Below, piece after piece: positions 7,662 through 16,624 of a DNA stretch of 64,000 nt. The stretch spans positions 1 to 64,000 of the forward strand of contig JACRDF010000003.1 in NCBI GenBank assembly GCA_016212925.1, written 5' to 3'. How positions within the stretch are numbered: the stretch's first letter is position 1; each line of letters starts with the position of its first letter. The notes beneath the pieces are model-generated. The model had not been told where the DNA came from and did not search any database. It saw only the letters and a list, made by a program, of their open reading frames with translations. This DNA comes from Desulfomonile tiedjei. Its GTDB lineage: Bacteria; Desulfobacterota; Desulfomonilia; Desulfomonilales; Desulfomonilaceae. A program made the translations under genes and the position numbers.

Positions 7662-8543
7662 ATGGTCATCAGAAAAGTTTGTGTCATCGGTGCCGGCTTA
7701 ATGGGTTCCGGAATTGCCCAGGTCTGTGCCAGCGCCGGACTGGAAGTGATTCTGTGTGACGTGTCCCGCGAAGCAGTGGAGCGGGCGCTCAAGAATATTG
7801 CCTGGTCAGCGGGAAAGTTTGTGGAAAAGCAGAAGATCGAGGGTCCGCTGGATGCCATAATGGCCCGCATTACCCCGAGTGATGACTTAGCAATGGCCGC
7901 GCAAGCGGACCTTTGCATTGAAGCGGTTTTTGAGAAGATCGATCTGAAGCAGGAAGTTTTTGGGAAACTGGCTGCCGTGGTGAAGCCGGAGACCATACTG
8001 GCCAGCAACACCAGCGCCATTCCCATCAGCAGCATCGCTGCCGGGGTCCCAAATCCGGAAAGAGTTTTGGGGATTCATTTCTTCAGCCCCGTTCCCATGA
8101 TGGAGGCCGTGGAGGTGGTGAAAAGCCAATTCACCAGCGATGAAGTCTTCGCTCAAGGCAAATCCTTTGTTGAGTCAATCGGCAAAGAGCCGATCCTTGT
8201 TCACAAAGATGTGCCGGGTTTTCTCATCAACCGGATCAATTTTCCCGCGATTGTCGAGGCCATGCGACTGGTAGAGGCGGGAGTGGGAACAGTCGAGGAT
8301 ATTGACAAAGGACTGCGATTGGCTTCGGGACGAAGGATGGGGATTTTCGAGACCGGTGACATGGTGGGCCTGGATGTGACCTGTGGGGCTCTAACTGCGA
8401 TCTATGAAGAAACCAAGGACCCCCGATGGTTCCCGCCGGCGATACTCCGGCGCAAGGTAATGGCGGGACAACTCGGCCGAAAGACCGGTAAAGGGTGGTA
8501 CGAGTATAACGCCGACGGCTCTCGAAAAGGGCCGGCCAAGTAA
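7662..8543 (+). CDS. hbd: 3-hydroxybutyryl-CoA dehydrogenase
   Basis: 293 residues, full length for the bacterial single-domain enzyme. N-terminal Rossmann motif GAGLMGSG (residues 10-17), then ILASNTSAIPIS and the catalytic histidine segment GIHFFSPVPMMEAVEV, and the C-terminal domain with GFLINRI and GRKTGKGWYEY. It oxidises 3-hydroxybutyryl-CoA to acetoacetyl-CoA with NAD(P)+. It sits 11 bases after the acyl-CoA dehydrogenase, presumably in the same sigma-54-dependent transcript. With the AbfD enzyme and the thiolases further on it makes most of a route from 4-hydroxybutyryl-CoA to acetyl-CoA; the enoyl-CoA hydratase step is missing as an intact gene in the window. Confidence 0.95.
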   Translation: MVIRKVCVIGAGLMGSGIAQVCASAGLEVILCDVSREAVERALKNIAWSAGKFVEKQKIEGPLDAIMARITPSDDLAMAAQADLCIEAVFEKIDLKQEVFGKLAAVVKPETILASNTSAIPISSIAAGVPNPERVLGIHFFSPVPMMEAVEVVKSQFTSDEVFAQGKSFVESIGKEPILVHKDVPGFLINRINFPAIVEAMRLVEAGVGTVEDIDKGLRLASGRRMGIFETGDMVGLDVTCGALTAIYEETKDPRWFPPAILRRKVMAGQLGRKTGKGWYEYNADGSRKGPAK

Positions 8544-8652
8544 AGTTGACGGCCCGACACGAATTTGCTTTCAAACGCATGACTTGTGGGGGAAACTTTT
8601 GCGTAAAGAGTTTCCCCCGGCAATGTGCCGGTTTGAACGCACATTCCCGTAA

Positions 8653-8910
8653 AAACGACCTACCCTCGAAAGACAGGAAGTTGCCACATGGTGTCACGAA
8701 TATGCAAAGCTCGTCCGAGGCGCCAATTCTGCGGGAGCTTTTTCACTGGCGGTTGCCGTGATTTCCGGCTGGAAGCCGGTCGACCTACGGTCCTTGTCGC
8801 GGACGAGTAGCTAGGCAGGCCTTCCCTGGCAAGTTATCGGTGATGCCGACAAGTGCGGCCGGATCAGTGTGGCCATTGAGGAAGGGCTGGCTCTGGCGTA
8901 CGTTGTGTGA
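8653..8910 (+). pseudogene. possible remnant of an enoate-reductase-like flavoprotein C-terminus
   Basis: One reading frame, broken by a TAG at 8812-8814, encodes VISGWKPVD and then VIGDADKCGRISVAIEEGLA before a TGA at 8908. The second segment resembles the end of the FAD/NAD domain of 2,4-dienoyl-CoA reductase / enoate reductase proteins (IGDC..P..I..AI..G). No start, no N-terminal barrel and no upstream coding part was found, so it is most likely decayed. The identification rests on about 30 residues and is uncertain. Confidence 0.35.
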
Positions 8911-9173
8911 TACGACCTATGACAGTTGCCAACTCAATGTCCGATTCCAAAGGTTGATTTTAGATATTAGTAGCCATCGGCCTCCATACCGGTGGAATGT
9001 GCTCAAATGAATCAACCGCGCCGTAAGCCTGCTACGGCAGGGAGTCAGCGCCCCACCGATTCTTCGGAATTTGGCCGTGCGACAAGGTCAAGACCTTCGA
9101 GAACCAGCATAAAGACACTGCCAAGAGAGGCAAAGCCTGTTAGACAGGCATACCTAGACCGAGGACTGATTAG
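8911..9173. other. intergenic region before first Liv operon
   Basis: No gene is supported. A 61-codon frame overlapping the start of the next gene is rich in Arg, Pro and Ser and looks like noise. No clear promoter was found; a near sigma-54-like element was not seen. Confidence 0.4.
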
Positions 9174-9965
9174 ATGACAGGAATTCTAGAGGCCGTTTCC
9201 ACCACAAGGGCTGCCACGAGCGACAGCGCTGTTCCCGTCATAGAGGTTCGCGGGCTTTCCAAAAACTTTGGCGGACTCCGAGCCCTGTCTTCGGTTTCAT
9301 TCAAAGTGCGGGCGGGAGAAATCGCCGCTGTCATAGGGCCCAACGGGGCCGGTAAGACGACCCTTTTCGCGGTACTCAGCGGTTTCCTTCCACCGTCCGG
9401 CGGAGAGATCTGTTTTGAGGGAAATTCGGTTACAGGTCTCCGTCCGCGGCGACTCTGTCACGCAGGCATTGCCCGAACGTTCCAGGTGGTGAGGCCGTTC
9501 CACGAAATGACCGTGTTTGAGAACGTTAAAGCCGCCTCGGTATTCGGGGACAGTACGAAACGTTCGAACAGCGTCATCCAGCGGGAGGTTAACGACATTT
9601 TGAAGAATACCGGGCTCGCCGCGTTGGCGGATCTGTACCCTCCATCTCTAAGTTTGCCACACCGTAAGAGGCTGGAGGTGGCTCGAGCTATGGCTACACG
9701 GCCGAAGCTCCTGCTCCTCGATGAGGTTTTGGCAGGGCTGAATCCTATGGAAGTCAAGGAGTCCATGCCGTTAATAAAGTCACTAAACGTAGACCACAGG
9801 ATCACGATCTTGATGATCGAGCACAACCTGCGGGCAATAATGGGGGTGTGCAGTAGAATTTTGGTGCTGAACTTCGGCCGACTGATATTTGACGGGCCCT
9901 CCGAGGATGCAGTCCGGGATGACGGGGTGATCCAAGCCTACCTTGGGAGGCCCAAGGATGCTTAA
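9174..9965 (+). CDS. livG: branched-chain-type ABC transporter ATPase (LivG family)
   Basis: 263 residues. Walker A GPNGAGKTT, Q-loop in ARTFQVVRPF, Walker B LLLLDEVLAGLNPME and the H-loop IEHN. The signature is atypical, LSLPHRKRLEVARA, as in many LivG proteins that replace LSGGQ. A 20-residue N-terminal extension precedes the usual start of the domain. One of two cytoplasmic ATPases driving uptake through LivHM. The next gene overlaps its end by 8 bases, and binding protein and permeases follow, so it opens a complete importer operon. The D-loop position has Val-Leu-Ala in place of the usual Pro-xx-Gly after the Walker B glutamate. Substrate unknown; context suggests a carboxylic acid. Confidence 0.9.
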   Translation: MTGILEAVSTTRAATSDSAVPVIEVRGLSKNFGGLRALSSVSFKVRAGEIAAVIGPNGAGKTTLFAVLSGFLPPSGGEICFEGNSVTGLRPRRLCHAGIARTFQVVRPFHEMTVFENVKAASVFGDSTKRSNSVIQREVNDILKNTGLAALADLYPPSLSLPHRKRLEVARAMATRPKLLLLDEVLAGLNPMEVKESMPLIKSLNVDHRITILMIEHNLRAIMGVCSRILVLNFGRLIFDGPSEDAVRDDGVIQAYLGRPKDA

Positions 9966-10662
9966 GGTAAAAGATCTCACTGTAAAGTACGGGGATGCCC
10001 AGGTCCTGTCCGGGATAAGCTTTGAAGCGGCCCGGGGCAAGATTACATGCGTACTCGGCCCCAACGGCGCGGGAAAGACTACGCTCCTGAGATCTATAAC
10101 GGGCCTTGTGCCGGCAGTTTCAGGCCGAATCTTTTTCGAGGGAAACGAAATAAGAGGCAGGCTGACCCACGATCTTGTCCGAAAAGGCCTGATCATGGTC
10201 CCGGAAGGCAGAAGACTGTGGCCTTCGCTCACTGTTGCAGAAACCCTTCACATGGGCGCTTACTTGATCAACGATCCGGTAATGGTGGAAGACAGGATGT
10301 CATTTGTCTTCCAACTGTTTCCCCACCTGGACTCTCGAAAATCTCAGCTTTGTGGGACCCTTTCCGGAGGTGAACAGCAGATGGTGGCCATTGGTAGAGG
10401 GCTGATGGGGTCTCCGAAGCTCCTCTTGCTTGACGAGCCCTCGCTGGGGTTGGCACCGTTAATTGTGAACGAAGTGTTTGAAGCAATTGAAAAAATCGTC
10501 GAAACAGGCACGACCATTCTTCTCGTTGAACAGAACGTCCAGGTGGCGCTAACAGCGGCGGCACGCGGCTATGTGTTGGAAACAGGCGCTATCGTCCTGG
10601 AGGGCGACGCAGCGGCTCTCCGGGAAAACCCCCACGTCAAGGAGGCCTACCTCGGTTTATGA
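9958..10662 (+). CDS. livF: branched-chain-type ABC transporter ATPase (LivF family)
   Basis: 234 residues from the ATG at 9958, which has GGGAGG 9 bases upstream; a TTG at 9943 is a poorer choice. Walker A GPNGAGKTT, the LivF-typical VPEGRRLWPSLTV segment, signature LSGGEQQMVAIGR, Walker B LLLLDEPSLGLAP and H-loop VEQN. It forms the ATPase heterodimer with LivG, whose 3' end it overlaps (translational coupling). It is followed 58 bases later by the binding-protein gene. Confidence 0.93.
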   Translation: MLKVKDLTVKYGDAQVLSGISFEAARGKITCVLGPNGAGKTTLLRSITGLVPAVSGRIFFEGNEIRGRLTHDLVRKGLIMVPEGRRLWPSLTVAETLHMGAYLINDPVMVEDRMSFVFQLFPHLDSRKSQLCGTLSGGEQQMVAIGRGLMGSPKLLLLDEPSLGLAPLIVNEVFEAIEKIVETGTTILLVEQNVQVALTAAARGYVLETGAIVLEGDAAALRENPHVKEAYLGL

Positions 10663-10720
10663 GAGCCGACTGGCAGTAAAGTGCGGCTTTCCCGAGAAAG
10701 AAAAAAAGGAGTGACCGGCG

Positions 10721-11926
10721 ATGAACGTGAAAACAGCTACCGTCCTCTCTCTGTGTTCTTTCTGTTTGCTCATCTGGCTGGGCACAGCTCCGGCAGCGGA
10801 GCCCATCAAATTGGGAGCGCACGCTCCACAAACGGGAAGCCTGGCCAAACATGGGATCGAGCAGATCAAGGGCATCCGCGTTGGAGTCGAGCAATTCGAG
10901 AAGAAATCCGGCCTCAAAGTTGACCTCAAGGTTTACGATGACGAGAGCGACCCTCAGAAGGCAATCTCGGCAGTGGAAAAACTGGCCGGCGTGGATAAGG
11001 TCGATGCGATTACCGGAGGATACGGATCGAATTTAGTGGGACCGGCTTCAGAGGCGGCGGAACGATATGATACACCGTACCTTACGATCGGAGCGGTGGA
11101 CTCGAAGCTCACAGCCAAGAAATTCAAGAATTTCTTTCGCGTGAATAATATGCCCGGGTATGCCGCGGCACAGTCCGGCGCGATTAAGGACCTCCTGGGC
11201 GCCAAGAAAGTCGGCATTCTGTACAACAGCCAGTCCGCCACCACGGAAATCGCGGAGTCGGTCAAAGAACAACTGATCGCGGCGGGGGTAGCTGTGCCGG
11301 TGTTCGAAAAATTTGAAAAGGGCACGACCAATTTCAAGCCTCTCCTCCTCAAGCTAAGAGACACCGGATGCGAGGTGCTTCTCGTAGAAGGCTACTTCCC
11401 CGACTACTTTGGCACCCTTAAGGACGCCAAGATACTGAAACTGCCGGTAAAGGCCTACATCGGCGCATGGGGCATAGGCACTCCGGAGTTTATCCGGGAG
11501 CTTGGTCCCATGAGCGAATACGTTTACGGCACATCAGTGTGGGAAATGGGCACGGCTCCACAGGAGGCCAAGGAAGAAGAGGCTGCCGCGGTGGCGGCGT
11601 ACAAGGCCAAGTACAATGAGGAACCATCGTATATCGGCATGCTGGGTTATCTTTCGGCCAAATACATCCTGGAGGCCGTTCAAAAAGGCGGGGGGGAGTC
11701 CGGGGCCTACAGCCATGAGAAGACCAGGAATGCCCTGCGAGCTTTGGACGTAGTTAGTCCCATGGGTCGTGTGGCCTTTGATGACAAGGGTGATCCAAAG
11801 CATTTCGTGGCCATCCTTTTTCAGACCCAGAAAGGAAAACAGGTCGTGATTTATCCCAAAGACCGATCCACAGGCAAGGTGCAATATCCTGCCGTGCCGT
11901 GGAGTCCGCCGGGGGTGGCACGTTGA
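10721..11926 (+). CDS. ABC transporter substrate-binding protein (LivK family)
   Basis: 401 residues. Signal peptide at the N-terminus (hydrophobic LSLCSFCLLIWLG, cleavage near APAAEP), then a type I periplasmic-binding fold beginning IKLGAHAPQTGSLAKHG, which matches the Leu/Ile/Val-binding protein start. AAAGGAG lies upstream of the ATG. It captures the solute in the periplasm for LivHMGF. Such proteins bind amino acids, but in degraders of aromatic and fatty acids the same family binds carboxylates; the linked CoA ligase favours the latter. It overlaps the next gene by TTGA. Confidence 0.9.
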   Translation: MNVKTATVLSLCSFCLLIWLGTAPAAEPIKLGAHAPQTGSLAKHGIEQIKGIRVGVEQFEKKSGLKVDLKVYDDESDPQKAISAVEKLAGVDKVDAITGGYGSNLVGPASEAAERYDTPYLTIGAVDSKLTAKKFKNFFRVNNMPGYAAAQSGAIKDLLGAKKVGILYNSQSATTEIAESVKEQLIAAGVAVPVFEKFEKGTTNFKPLLLKLRDTGCEVLLVEGYFPDYFGTLKDAKILKLPVKAYIGAWGIGTPEFIRELGPMSEYVYGTSVWEMGTAPQEAKEEEAAAVAAYKAKYNEEPSYIGMLGYLSAKYILEAVQKGGGESGAYSHEKTRNALRALDVVSPMGRVAFDDKGDPKHFVAILFQTQKGKQVVIYPKDRSTGKVQYPAVPWSPPGVAR

Positions 11927-12795
11927 TCTCTCTGGCTTCAATCGCCCAATCCGTGCTTTCCGGGCTGCTTGAAGGCGTCAACTACGCGCTCTATTGCCTT
12001 GGGCTTGCCTTCGTGTTCGGGATTATGCGGATCATCAATCTGGCCCACGGGGAATTCCTGGTGCTGGGCGGATACATAGGCTATTGGCTCCTGGTGCTAT
12101 GGGGAGTAAATCCGCTGCTTGCGATGCCCGTCGCGGCCGCGGCCTCGGGAGCCGTAGCTTTCCTGAGCTACCGTATATTCCTGCAGAGGATTCGCACGAC
12201 CTCAGAACTTAACACCCTGATCTTAACGTTTGGGCTCGGCATTTTTCTGGCCAACCTCTTCCTCGAGTTATGGACCGCTGACATCCGCCACCTCGGGGTG
12301 GATTGGCTGGAAGAGGCTCTGGTATTCCTGGGCGTGTACGTGAGTGTAGGTGAGATTTTCACTTCCGTCATCGCTCTGGTGGCCATCTTTGGCCTGCATT
12401 TTTTCCTGACTCGGAGCAAAACCGGCCTGGCCATCCGAGTCACGGCCATCGATCGCGATGCCGCGGCTTTGGCCGGAATAAATGTGGGACGAGTCGATTT
12501 GATTGCCTTCAGCATCGGAGGGCTCTTGGCCGGTTTGAGCGGACCTCTTCTGGGACTGCTCACGCACATTAGTCCTGGAGCGGGAGTGGCCGTGACAATA
12601 AAGGCTTTCATCTTGACCGTCTTGGCCGGAGTCGGCTCGGTGCTGGGACTTCTCGTGGCGGGAATCATTTTGGGGGTCGGCGAGGCCATGACCGTTACTT
12701 TTACGAATGCTTCTTATCGAGAACTCTTCGGTTTCGTCCTCTTTCTTGTAATTTTGCTGATCCGTCCGTCAGGTCTCTTTGGCAAGAGGTTGTAA
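11923..12795 (+). CDS. livH: branched-chain-type ABC permease (LivH family)
   Basis: 290 residues from a TTG at 11923, which overlaps the stop of the binding-protein gene (TTGA) and has GGGGGTGG upstream; a GTG at 11899 is the longer alternative. Multi-spanning inner-membrane protein with the LivH features GVNYALYCLGLAFVFGI and INLAHGEF near the N-terminus, and RVTAIDRDAAALAGINV as the cytoplasmic coupling loop. C-terminus RPSGLFGKRL is typical. It forms the channel with LivM. Confidence 0.9.
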   Translation: MISLASIAQSVLSGLLEGVNYALYCLGLAFVFGIMRIINLAHGEFLVLGGYIGYWLLVLWGVNPLLAMPVAAAASGAVAFLSYRIFLQRIRTTSELNTLILTFGLGIFLANLFLELWTADIRHLGVDWLEEALVFLGVYVSVGEIFTSVIALVAIFGLHFFLTRSKTGLAIRVTAIDRDAAALAGINVGRVDLIAFSIGGLLAGLSGPLLGLLTHISPGAGVAVTIKAFILTVLAGVGSVLGLLVAGIILGVGEAMTVTFTNASYRELFGFVLFLVILLIRPSGLFGKRL

Positions 12796-13785
12796 GTGAG
12801 ACGCTTAGGCAAGGGCATGTTAACGGAGAAACAGGCAGGCGCCTTGGTGATGGGAATCGTGCTGGTGATCCCTTTCGCCCTGTCTTTCAATCCTTACTAC
12901 CTCAGCATCTTTATCCCCGCGGTTGTTTTGGGGGCCGTGGCCATAGCCTGGAACCTCTTGGCAGGAGTTTGCGGCCAGGTGTCGTTCGGGCACGCAGCCT
13001 TTTTCGGAATCGGCGCCTACGCCTCTGCAATTCTGGTGACCAAAGCCGGGTGGAACCCGTTTGCCGCCATGGTCGCGGCCGGGCTCTGCGGCTCGCTGAG
13101 TTCGCTGATTATCGGGCTCCCTGCCTTCCGGTTGCGAGGACCTTATTTCGCCTTGGCGATCCTAGGCTTCGCCGAGGTCATGAAATTGATTGCGCTGAAT
13201 TCAACGTGGCTGACTGAAGGATCTCAGGGGATTTTCAATATCCCGCCGTTGCCGGCAATTCAGCTGTGGGGCTTGAACCTCGAATTCTTTGTTTCTCGCA
13301 CCGCCAACTATTACGTGGCAGCGTTATTAATGTTTGCCATTTATCTGGCCGTGTATTTTCTGCGCCGATCCAACATTGGGTTGGCCATGGCGGCTGTTCA
13401 TGGCGACGAAGAGACGGCAGCGGGGATTGGAGTGCCGGTGGTACGAACCAAAGCCATTGCCCTGGCTGTCTCCGCTTTGTGTACATCGGTGATGGGAGCT
13501 TTTTACGCTCATTACATCCGCTTTCTCGCACCGGATTCAGCATTTGACGGATACTGGTCCATCATGCCCATCGTCGGTTCGTTGTTCGGGGGTATGACTA
13601 CACTAATAGGCCCCATGGCCGGGGCCTTGGTTATAACGGGTCTGGATGAGTTCGTATTCAAGAGACTGTTTGAAACCGGCCATAAGCTGTTTTTCGGCCT
13701 CCTGTTGGTCCTAGTGATTGTCTGGGCTCCGTCAGGTCTCTTTGGTAATCGCATTCGAAAGAGCACTCATGGAGCTAAAACATGA
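12796..13785 (+). CDS. livM: branched-chain-type ABC permease (LivM family)
   Basis: 329 residues starting at a GTG immediately after the LivH stop. About eight to ten hydrophobic segments. Family hallmarks are AWNLLAGVCGQVSFGHAAFF, LRGPYFALAILGFAE and the coupling loop around AAVHGDEETAAGIGV, with the terminal APSGLFG motif. It pairs with LivH. Its stop overlaps the start of the CoA ligase gene by ATGA, so transport and activation genes are translated together. Confidence 0.92.
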   Translation: MRRLGKGMLTEKQAGALVMGIVLVIPFALSFNPYYLSIFIPAVVLGAVAIAWNLLAGVCGQVSFGHAAFFGIGAYASAILVTKAGWNPFAAMVAAGLCGSLSSLIIGLPAFRLRGPYFALAILGFAEVMKLIALNSTWLTEGSQGIFNIPPLPAIQLWGLNLEFFVSRTANYYVAALLMFAIYLAVYFLRRSNIGLAMAAVHGDEETAAGIGVPVVRTKAIALAVSALCTSVMGAFYAHYIRFLAPDSAFDGYWSIMPIVGSLFGGMTTLIGPMAGALVITGLDEFVFKRLFETGHKLFFGLLLVLVIVWAPSGLFGNRIRKSTHGAKT

Positions 13786-15353
13786 AATCACGACGACCTC
13801 CGGTCAACGTTCCTTCTGAGCCATTGACTTATGCCCTCCGGCAAGCGGCCCAGCGTTTTCCGGAAAAGGTGGCTGTGGTAGCTCCTGAATCGGGAGAGAG
13901 AGAATGGACCTTTGCCGAATTGGAAGACTTGTCTTCGGTTGTGGCCGGGTCGTTGGCCGCCCACGGTGTCGCCGTAGGTAACAGGGTGGCTCTCTGGACG
14001 AAAAACAGTGTGGAGTACATTCTCTCTTATTATGGAATTCTCAAGGCCGGCGCTGTTGTTTGTCCGGTGAGTACCCATTTCGGCGAACGCGAACTGACTC
14101 ACCAGCTCCAGGTAACCGGGGCAAAGGCCCTTATCGCGGCAGAAGACCGTTTGGCCGCCACTGGTGGAGTGAAAGACCGCTTGTCTCTCCGGGTTGTTAT
14201 TCCGGAAAAAAGTGGGGAAATCAGTTCCCCAGGATGGGTTTCCTTTCATTCCCTTTTGCAGGGAAAAGAGCGCCTCGATCGATCCATTGGAATTGACCCG
14301 AATGAGACCCTTGCAGTTCTGCCATTCTCCAGTGGCACTACAGGGCTGCCCAAGGGCGTAATGCTCAGCCACGCCAATCTCTTATCCAATCTTCACCAGG
14401 TAATACAGGCACACGAGGCGGGACCCGATGACATCATGCTCAACCAACTCCCGTTCTTCCACATCTACGGCATGACCGTCCTTTTTGGGGCAGCGATCCT
14501 GGCGTGCGCCAAGCAGGTTGTGGCCAGCCGCTTCAGGCCGGTAGACGAGTTCCTGTCACTATTCGAAAAATACCGCCCCACTTTGTTTTTTACCGTCCCG
14601 TTGATTCTTCAGGAGTTCTGTCATCACCCCAGGGTGCCGGGAATGGACTGGAGCGCACTCCGGTACGTTAACACCGGAGGCGCCCCTCTTGCCCCGGAGT
14701 TGCAGGAACGCTTCACGAGTATAACCGGGGTACCTGTCATTCAGGGTTACGGCCTCACGGAAACCTCTCCCACTACTCACACTGTTCCTTTGAACAAGCT
14801 TAAGGTCGGCACCATAGGAACTCCCCTGTCATTGACCGAGCACAAGATCGTGGACCCCATGACCGCCGAAGAAGTCCCTCAGGGAGAAACGGGTGAGCTG
14901 TGGGTCCGAGGCCCCCAAGTGATGAAAGGATACTATCGAGACCCCGAGGCCACTGCCCATGCGCTTGTGGATGGATGGTTGCGCACCGGAGACCTCGCCC
15001 GGGAGGACGAAGACGGGTACGTTTATATCGTAGACAGGCTCAAAGAACTGATCAAATGCAAAGGGTTTCAGGTGGCTCCTGCCGAAATAGAGCACGTGCT
15101 CCATGGCCATCCTGACATCCTGGATGCTGCGGTGATCGGGGAACCGCATCCGGAACTGGGTGAAGTCCCTGTGGCCTACGTTGTCATTCGCGAGGGGTCC
15201 GCACTTTCCCCTGAAATGATCATTGAATACGCAGCCACAGGAATGGCCAAGTACAAACGACTTGCGCGGGTGGTGCTTAGTGAGTCTATTCCGCGCAGCC
15301 CTTCGGGAAAAATTCTGCGACGCGTCTTGAAGCAGACGCATGTGGCGCCCTAA
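13782..15353 (+). CDS. AMP-forming acyl-CoA ligase
   Basis: 523 residues, ANL superfamily. P-loop-like SSGTTGLPKGVMLSH, A5 motif GYGLTETSP, hinge RTGDLARED and the adenylation lysine in RSPSGKILRR near the C-terminus are all present. It activates a carboxylic acid with ATP and CoA to an acyl-CoA plus AMP and pyrophosphate. The ATG overlaps the LivM stop, so it probably activates the solute brought in by that importer. The closest families by motif are 4-coumarate/long-chain ligases; the true substrate cannot be read from sequence. Confidence 0.92.
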   Translation: MKSRRPPVNVPSEPLTYALRQAAQRFPEKVAVVAPESGEREWTFAELEDLSSVVAGSLAAHGVAVGNRVALWTKNSVEYILSYYGILKAGAVVCPVSTHFGERELTHQLQVTGAKALIAAEDRLAATGGVKDRLSLRVVIPEKSGEISSPGWVSFHSLLQGKERLDRSIGIDPNETLAVLPFSSGTTGLPKGVMLSHANLLSNLHQVIQAHEAGPDDIMLNQLPFFHIYGMTVLFGAAILACAKQVVASRFRPVDEFLSLFEKYRPTLFFTVPLILQEFCHHPRVPGMDWSALRYVNTGGAPLAPELQERFTSITGVPVIQGYGLTETSPTTHTVPLNKLKVGTIGTPLSLTEHKIVDPMTAEEVPQGETGELWVRGPQVMKGYYRDPEATAHALVDGWLRTGDLAREDEDGYVYIVDRLKELIKCKGFQVAPAEIEHVLHGHPDILDAAVIGEPHPELGEVPVAYVVIREGSALSPEMIIEYAATGMAKYKRLARVVLSESIPRSPSGKILRRVLKQTHVAP

Positions 15354-15364
15354 CGGAGAAGTGG

Positions 15365-16618
15365 ATGAAGGAAGTAGTCATCGCGGCCGGAGTAAGAACG
15401 CCTGTGGGCAAATATATGGGCTTGCTCAAAGACGTCCCGGCATACGATCTTGCGGCCCTTGTACTTGACGAAGCCGTCCGACGTGCCGGACTCGATCCGA
15501 GCATGGTGGATCAGGTGGTTTTGGGACAGGCCTATCAGAATGGCGAGTATGTGAACACCGCCCGTATGGCCCTACTGAAAGCCGGTTGGCCTGAACGGGT
15601 CCCTGGGGTGACCTTGGATGTCCGTTGCTGCACCGGTCTCGAAGTGGTCCGCTATGCTGCTGCTTTGATTTCATCAGGACAGGCCGACATCGTTGTGGCC
15701 GGCGGGGTTGAGAGCATGAGCAACGCCGAATTCTACCTCCCCGGCAGTGTCAAATGGGGCATCGGCGGAAGCAGGGGCATGCCGAAAGGCCACGGCGACC
15801 TCTCGATCTGGGGGCTTCCTCTGTACGATCGCATACAAAGAGCGAGAGTGATGTCTCAGCCGGAGGAACGATATGGCATCCTACCGGCAATGATGACCTG
15901 GGCGGAGACTGGAGCGCAAGAGCATTCCATAACACGAGAACAATGCGATCAGTGGTCTCTGGAAAGCCACCAGAAAGCCTGTGCGGCTATTGAGGCCCAC
16001 AAGTTCGCGGAAGAGATGATCCCGGTAAAAATCCCCCAGCGCAAAGGGGACCCGCTAGTCGTGGATCGGGACGAAAATCCGCGTGCCGATACAACACTGG
16101 AGGCATTGGCTCGTCTCAAGCCGGTGCTTGGTGGGGTGTGCACTGCGGGCAATTCTTCCACCGAGAATGACGGCGCGGCTGCGGTCGTGGTGACGTCAGC
16201 CCCCAAGGCTCTGGAACTTGGCCTGAAACCTCTTGCCGTGTTCAAATCCAGCGCGTTGGTCGGGGACGATCCGCGAAGAACCTATCGGACAGTGCCTCGT
16301 GCGGCGGACAAAGCATTGCAAGCCGCGGGTCTCTCCTTGAAAGACATTGAGTTGATCGAGATACAGGAGGCTTTTGCCGCACAGGTCTTGGCTGACCTGG
16401 TAGAAATGGGCATTGGACCCGAGGATTACGCAAGAGTGAACGTCAACGGCTCGGGCATCTCCCTTGGACACCCGATAGCCTGCACGGGAACGCGGGTGCT
16501 GGTTACCTTGCTGCACGAAATGAAAAGACGCGGCGCGAGGTATGCGCTCGAATGCATCTGCGGCGGTGGTGGACTAGGCATTGCCGCTGTTCTGGAAAGA
16601 AATAGCTCTCAGGAGTGA
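15365..16618 (+). CDS. thiolase family protein (acetyl-CoA acetyltransferase)
   Basis: 417 residues. The nucleophilic cysteine is C88 in RCCTGLEV, where most family members have C-G-S-G or C-A-S-G. The other active-site parts are visible: NGSGISLGHPIACTG with its histidine, and CICGGGGLG with the second cysteine. It would cleave a 3-oxoacyl-CoA with CoA. It begins 11 bases after the ligase gene and ends 6 bases before a second thiolase, so the two are surely co-expressed and probably differ in chain-length or branched substrate. Confidence 0.9.
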   Translation: MKEVVIAAGVRTPVGKYMGLLKDVPAYDLAALVLDEAVRRAGLDPSMVDQVVLGQAYQNGEYVNTARMALLKAGWPERVPGVTLDVRCCTGLEVVRYAAALISSGQADIVVAGGVESMSNAEFYLPGSVKWGIGGSRGMPKGHGDLSIWGLPLYDRIQRARVMSQPEERYGILPAMMTWAETGAQEHSITREQCDQWSLESHQKACAAIEAHKFAEEMIPVKIPQRKGDPLVVDRDENPRADTTLEALARLKPVLGGVCTAGNSSTENDGAAAVVVTSAPKALELGLKPLAVFKSSALVGDDPRRTYRTVPRAADKALQAAGLSLKDIELIEIQEAFAAQVLADLVEMGIGPEDYARVNVNGSGISLGHPIACTGTRVLVTLLHEMKRRGARYALECICGGGGLGIAAVLERNSSQE

Positions 16619-16624
16619 GGAACA

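Noticed and set aside
8992-9177. 61-codon frame before livG
   Set aside because: Low-complexity Arg/Pro/Ser composition, no ribosome site, overlaps the next start.
10670-10690. TGGCAG...TGCGG as a sigma-54 promoter before the first binding protein
   Set aside because: The GG-GC spacing is one base short and the -12 box lacks TTGC.
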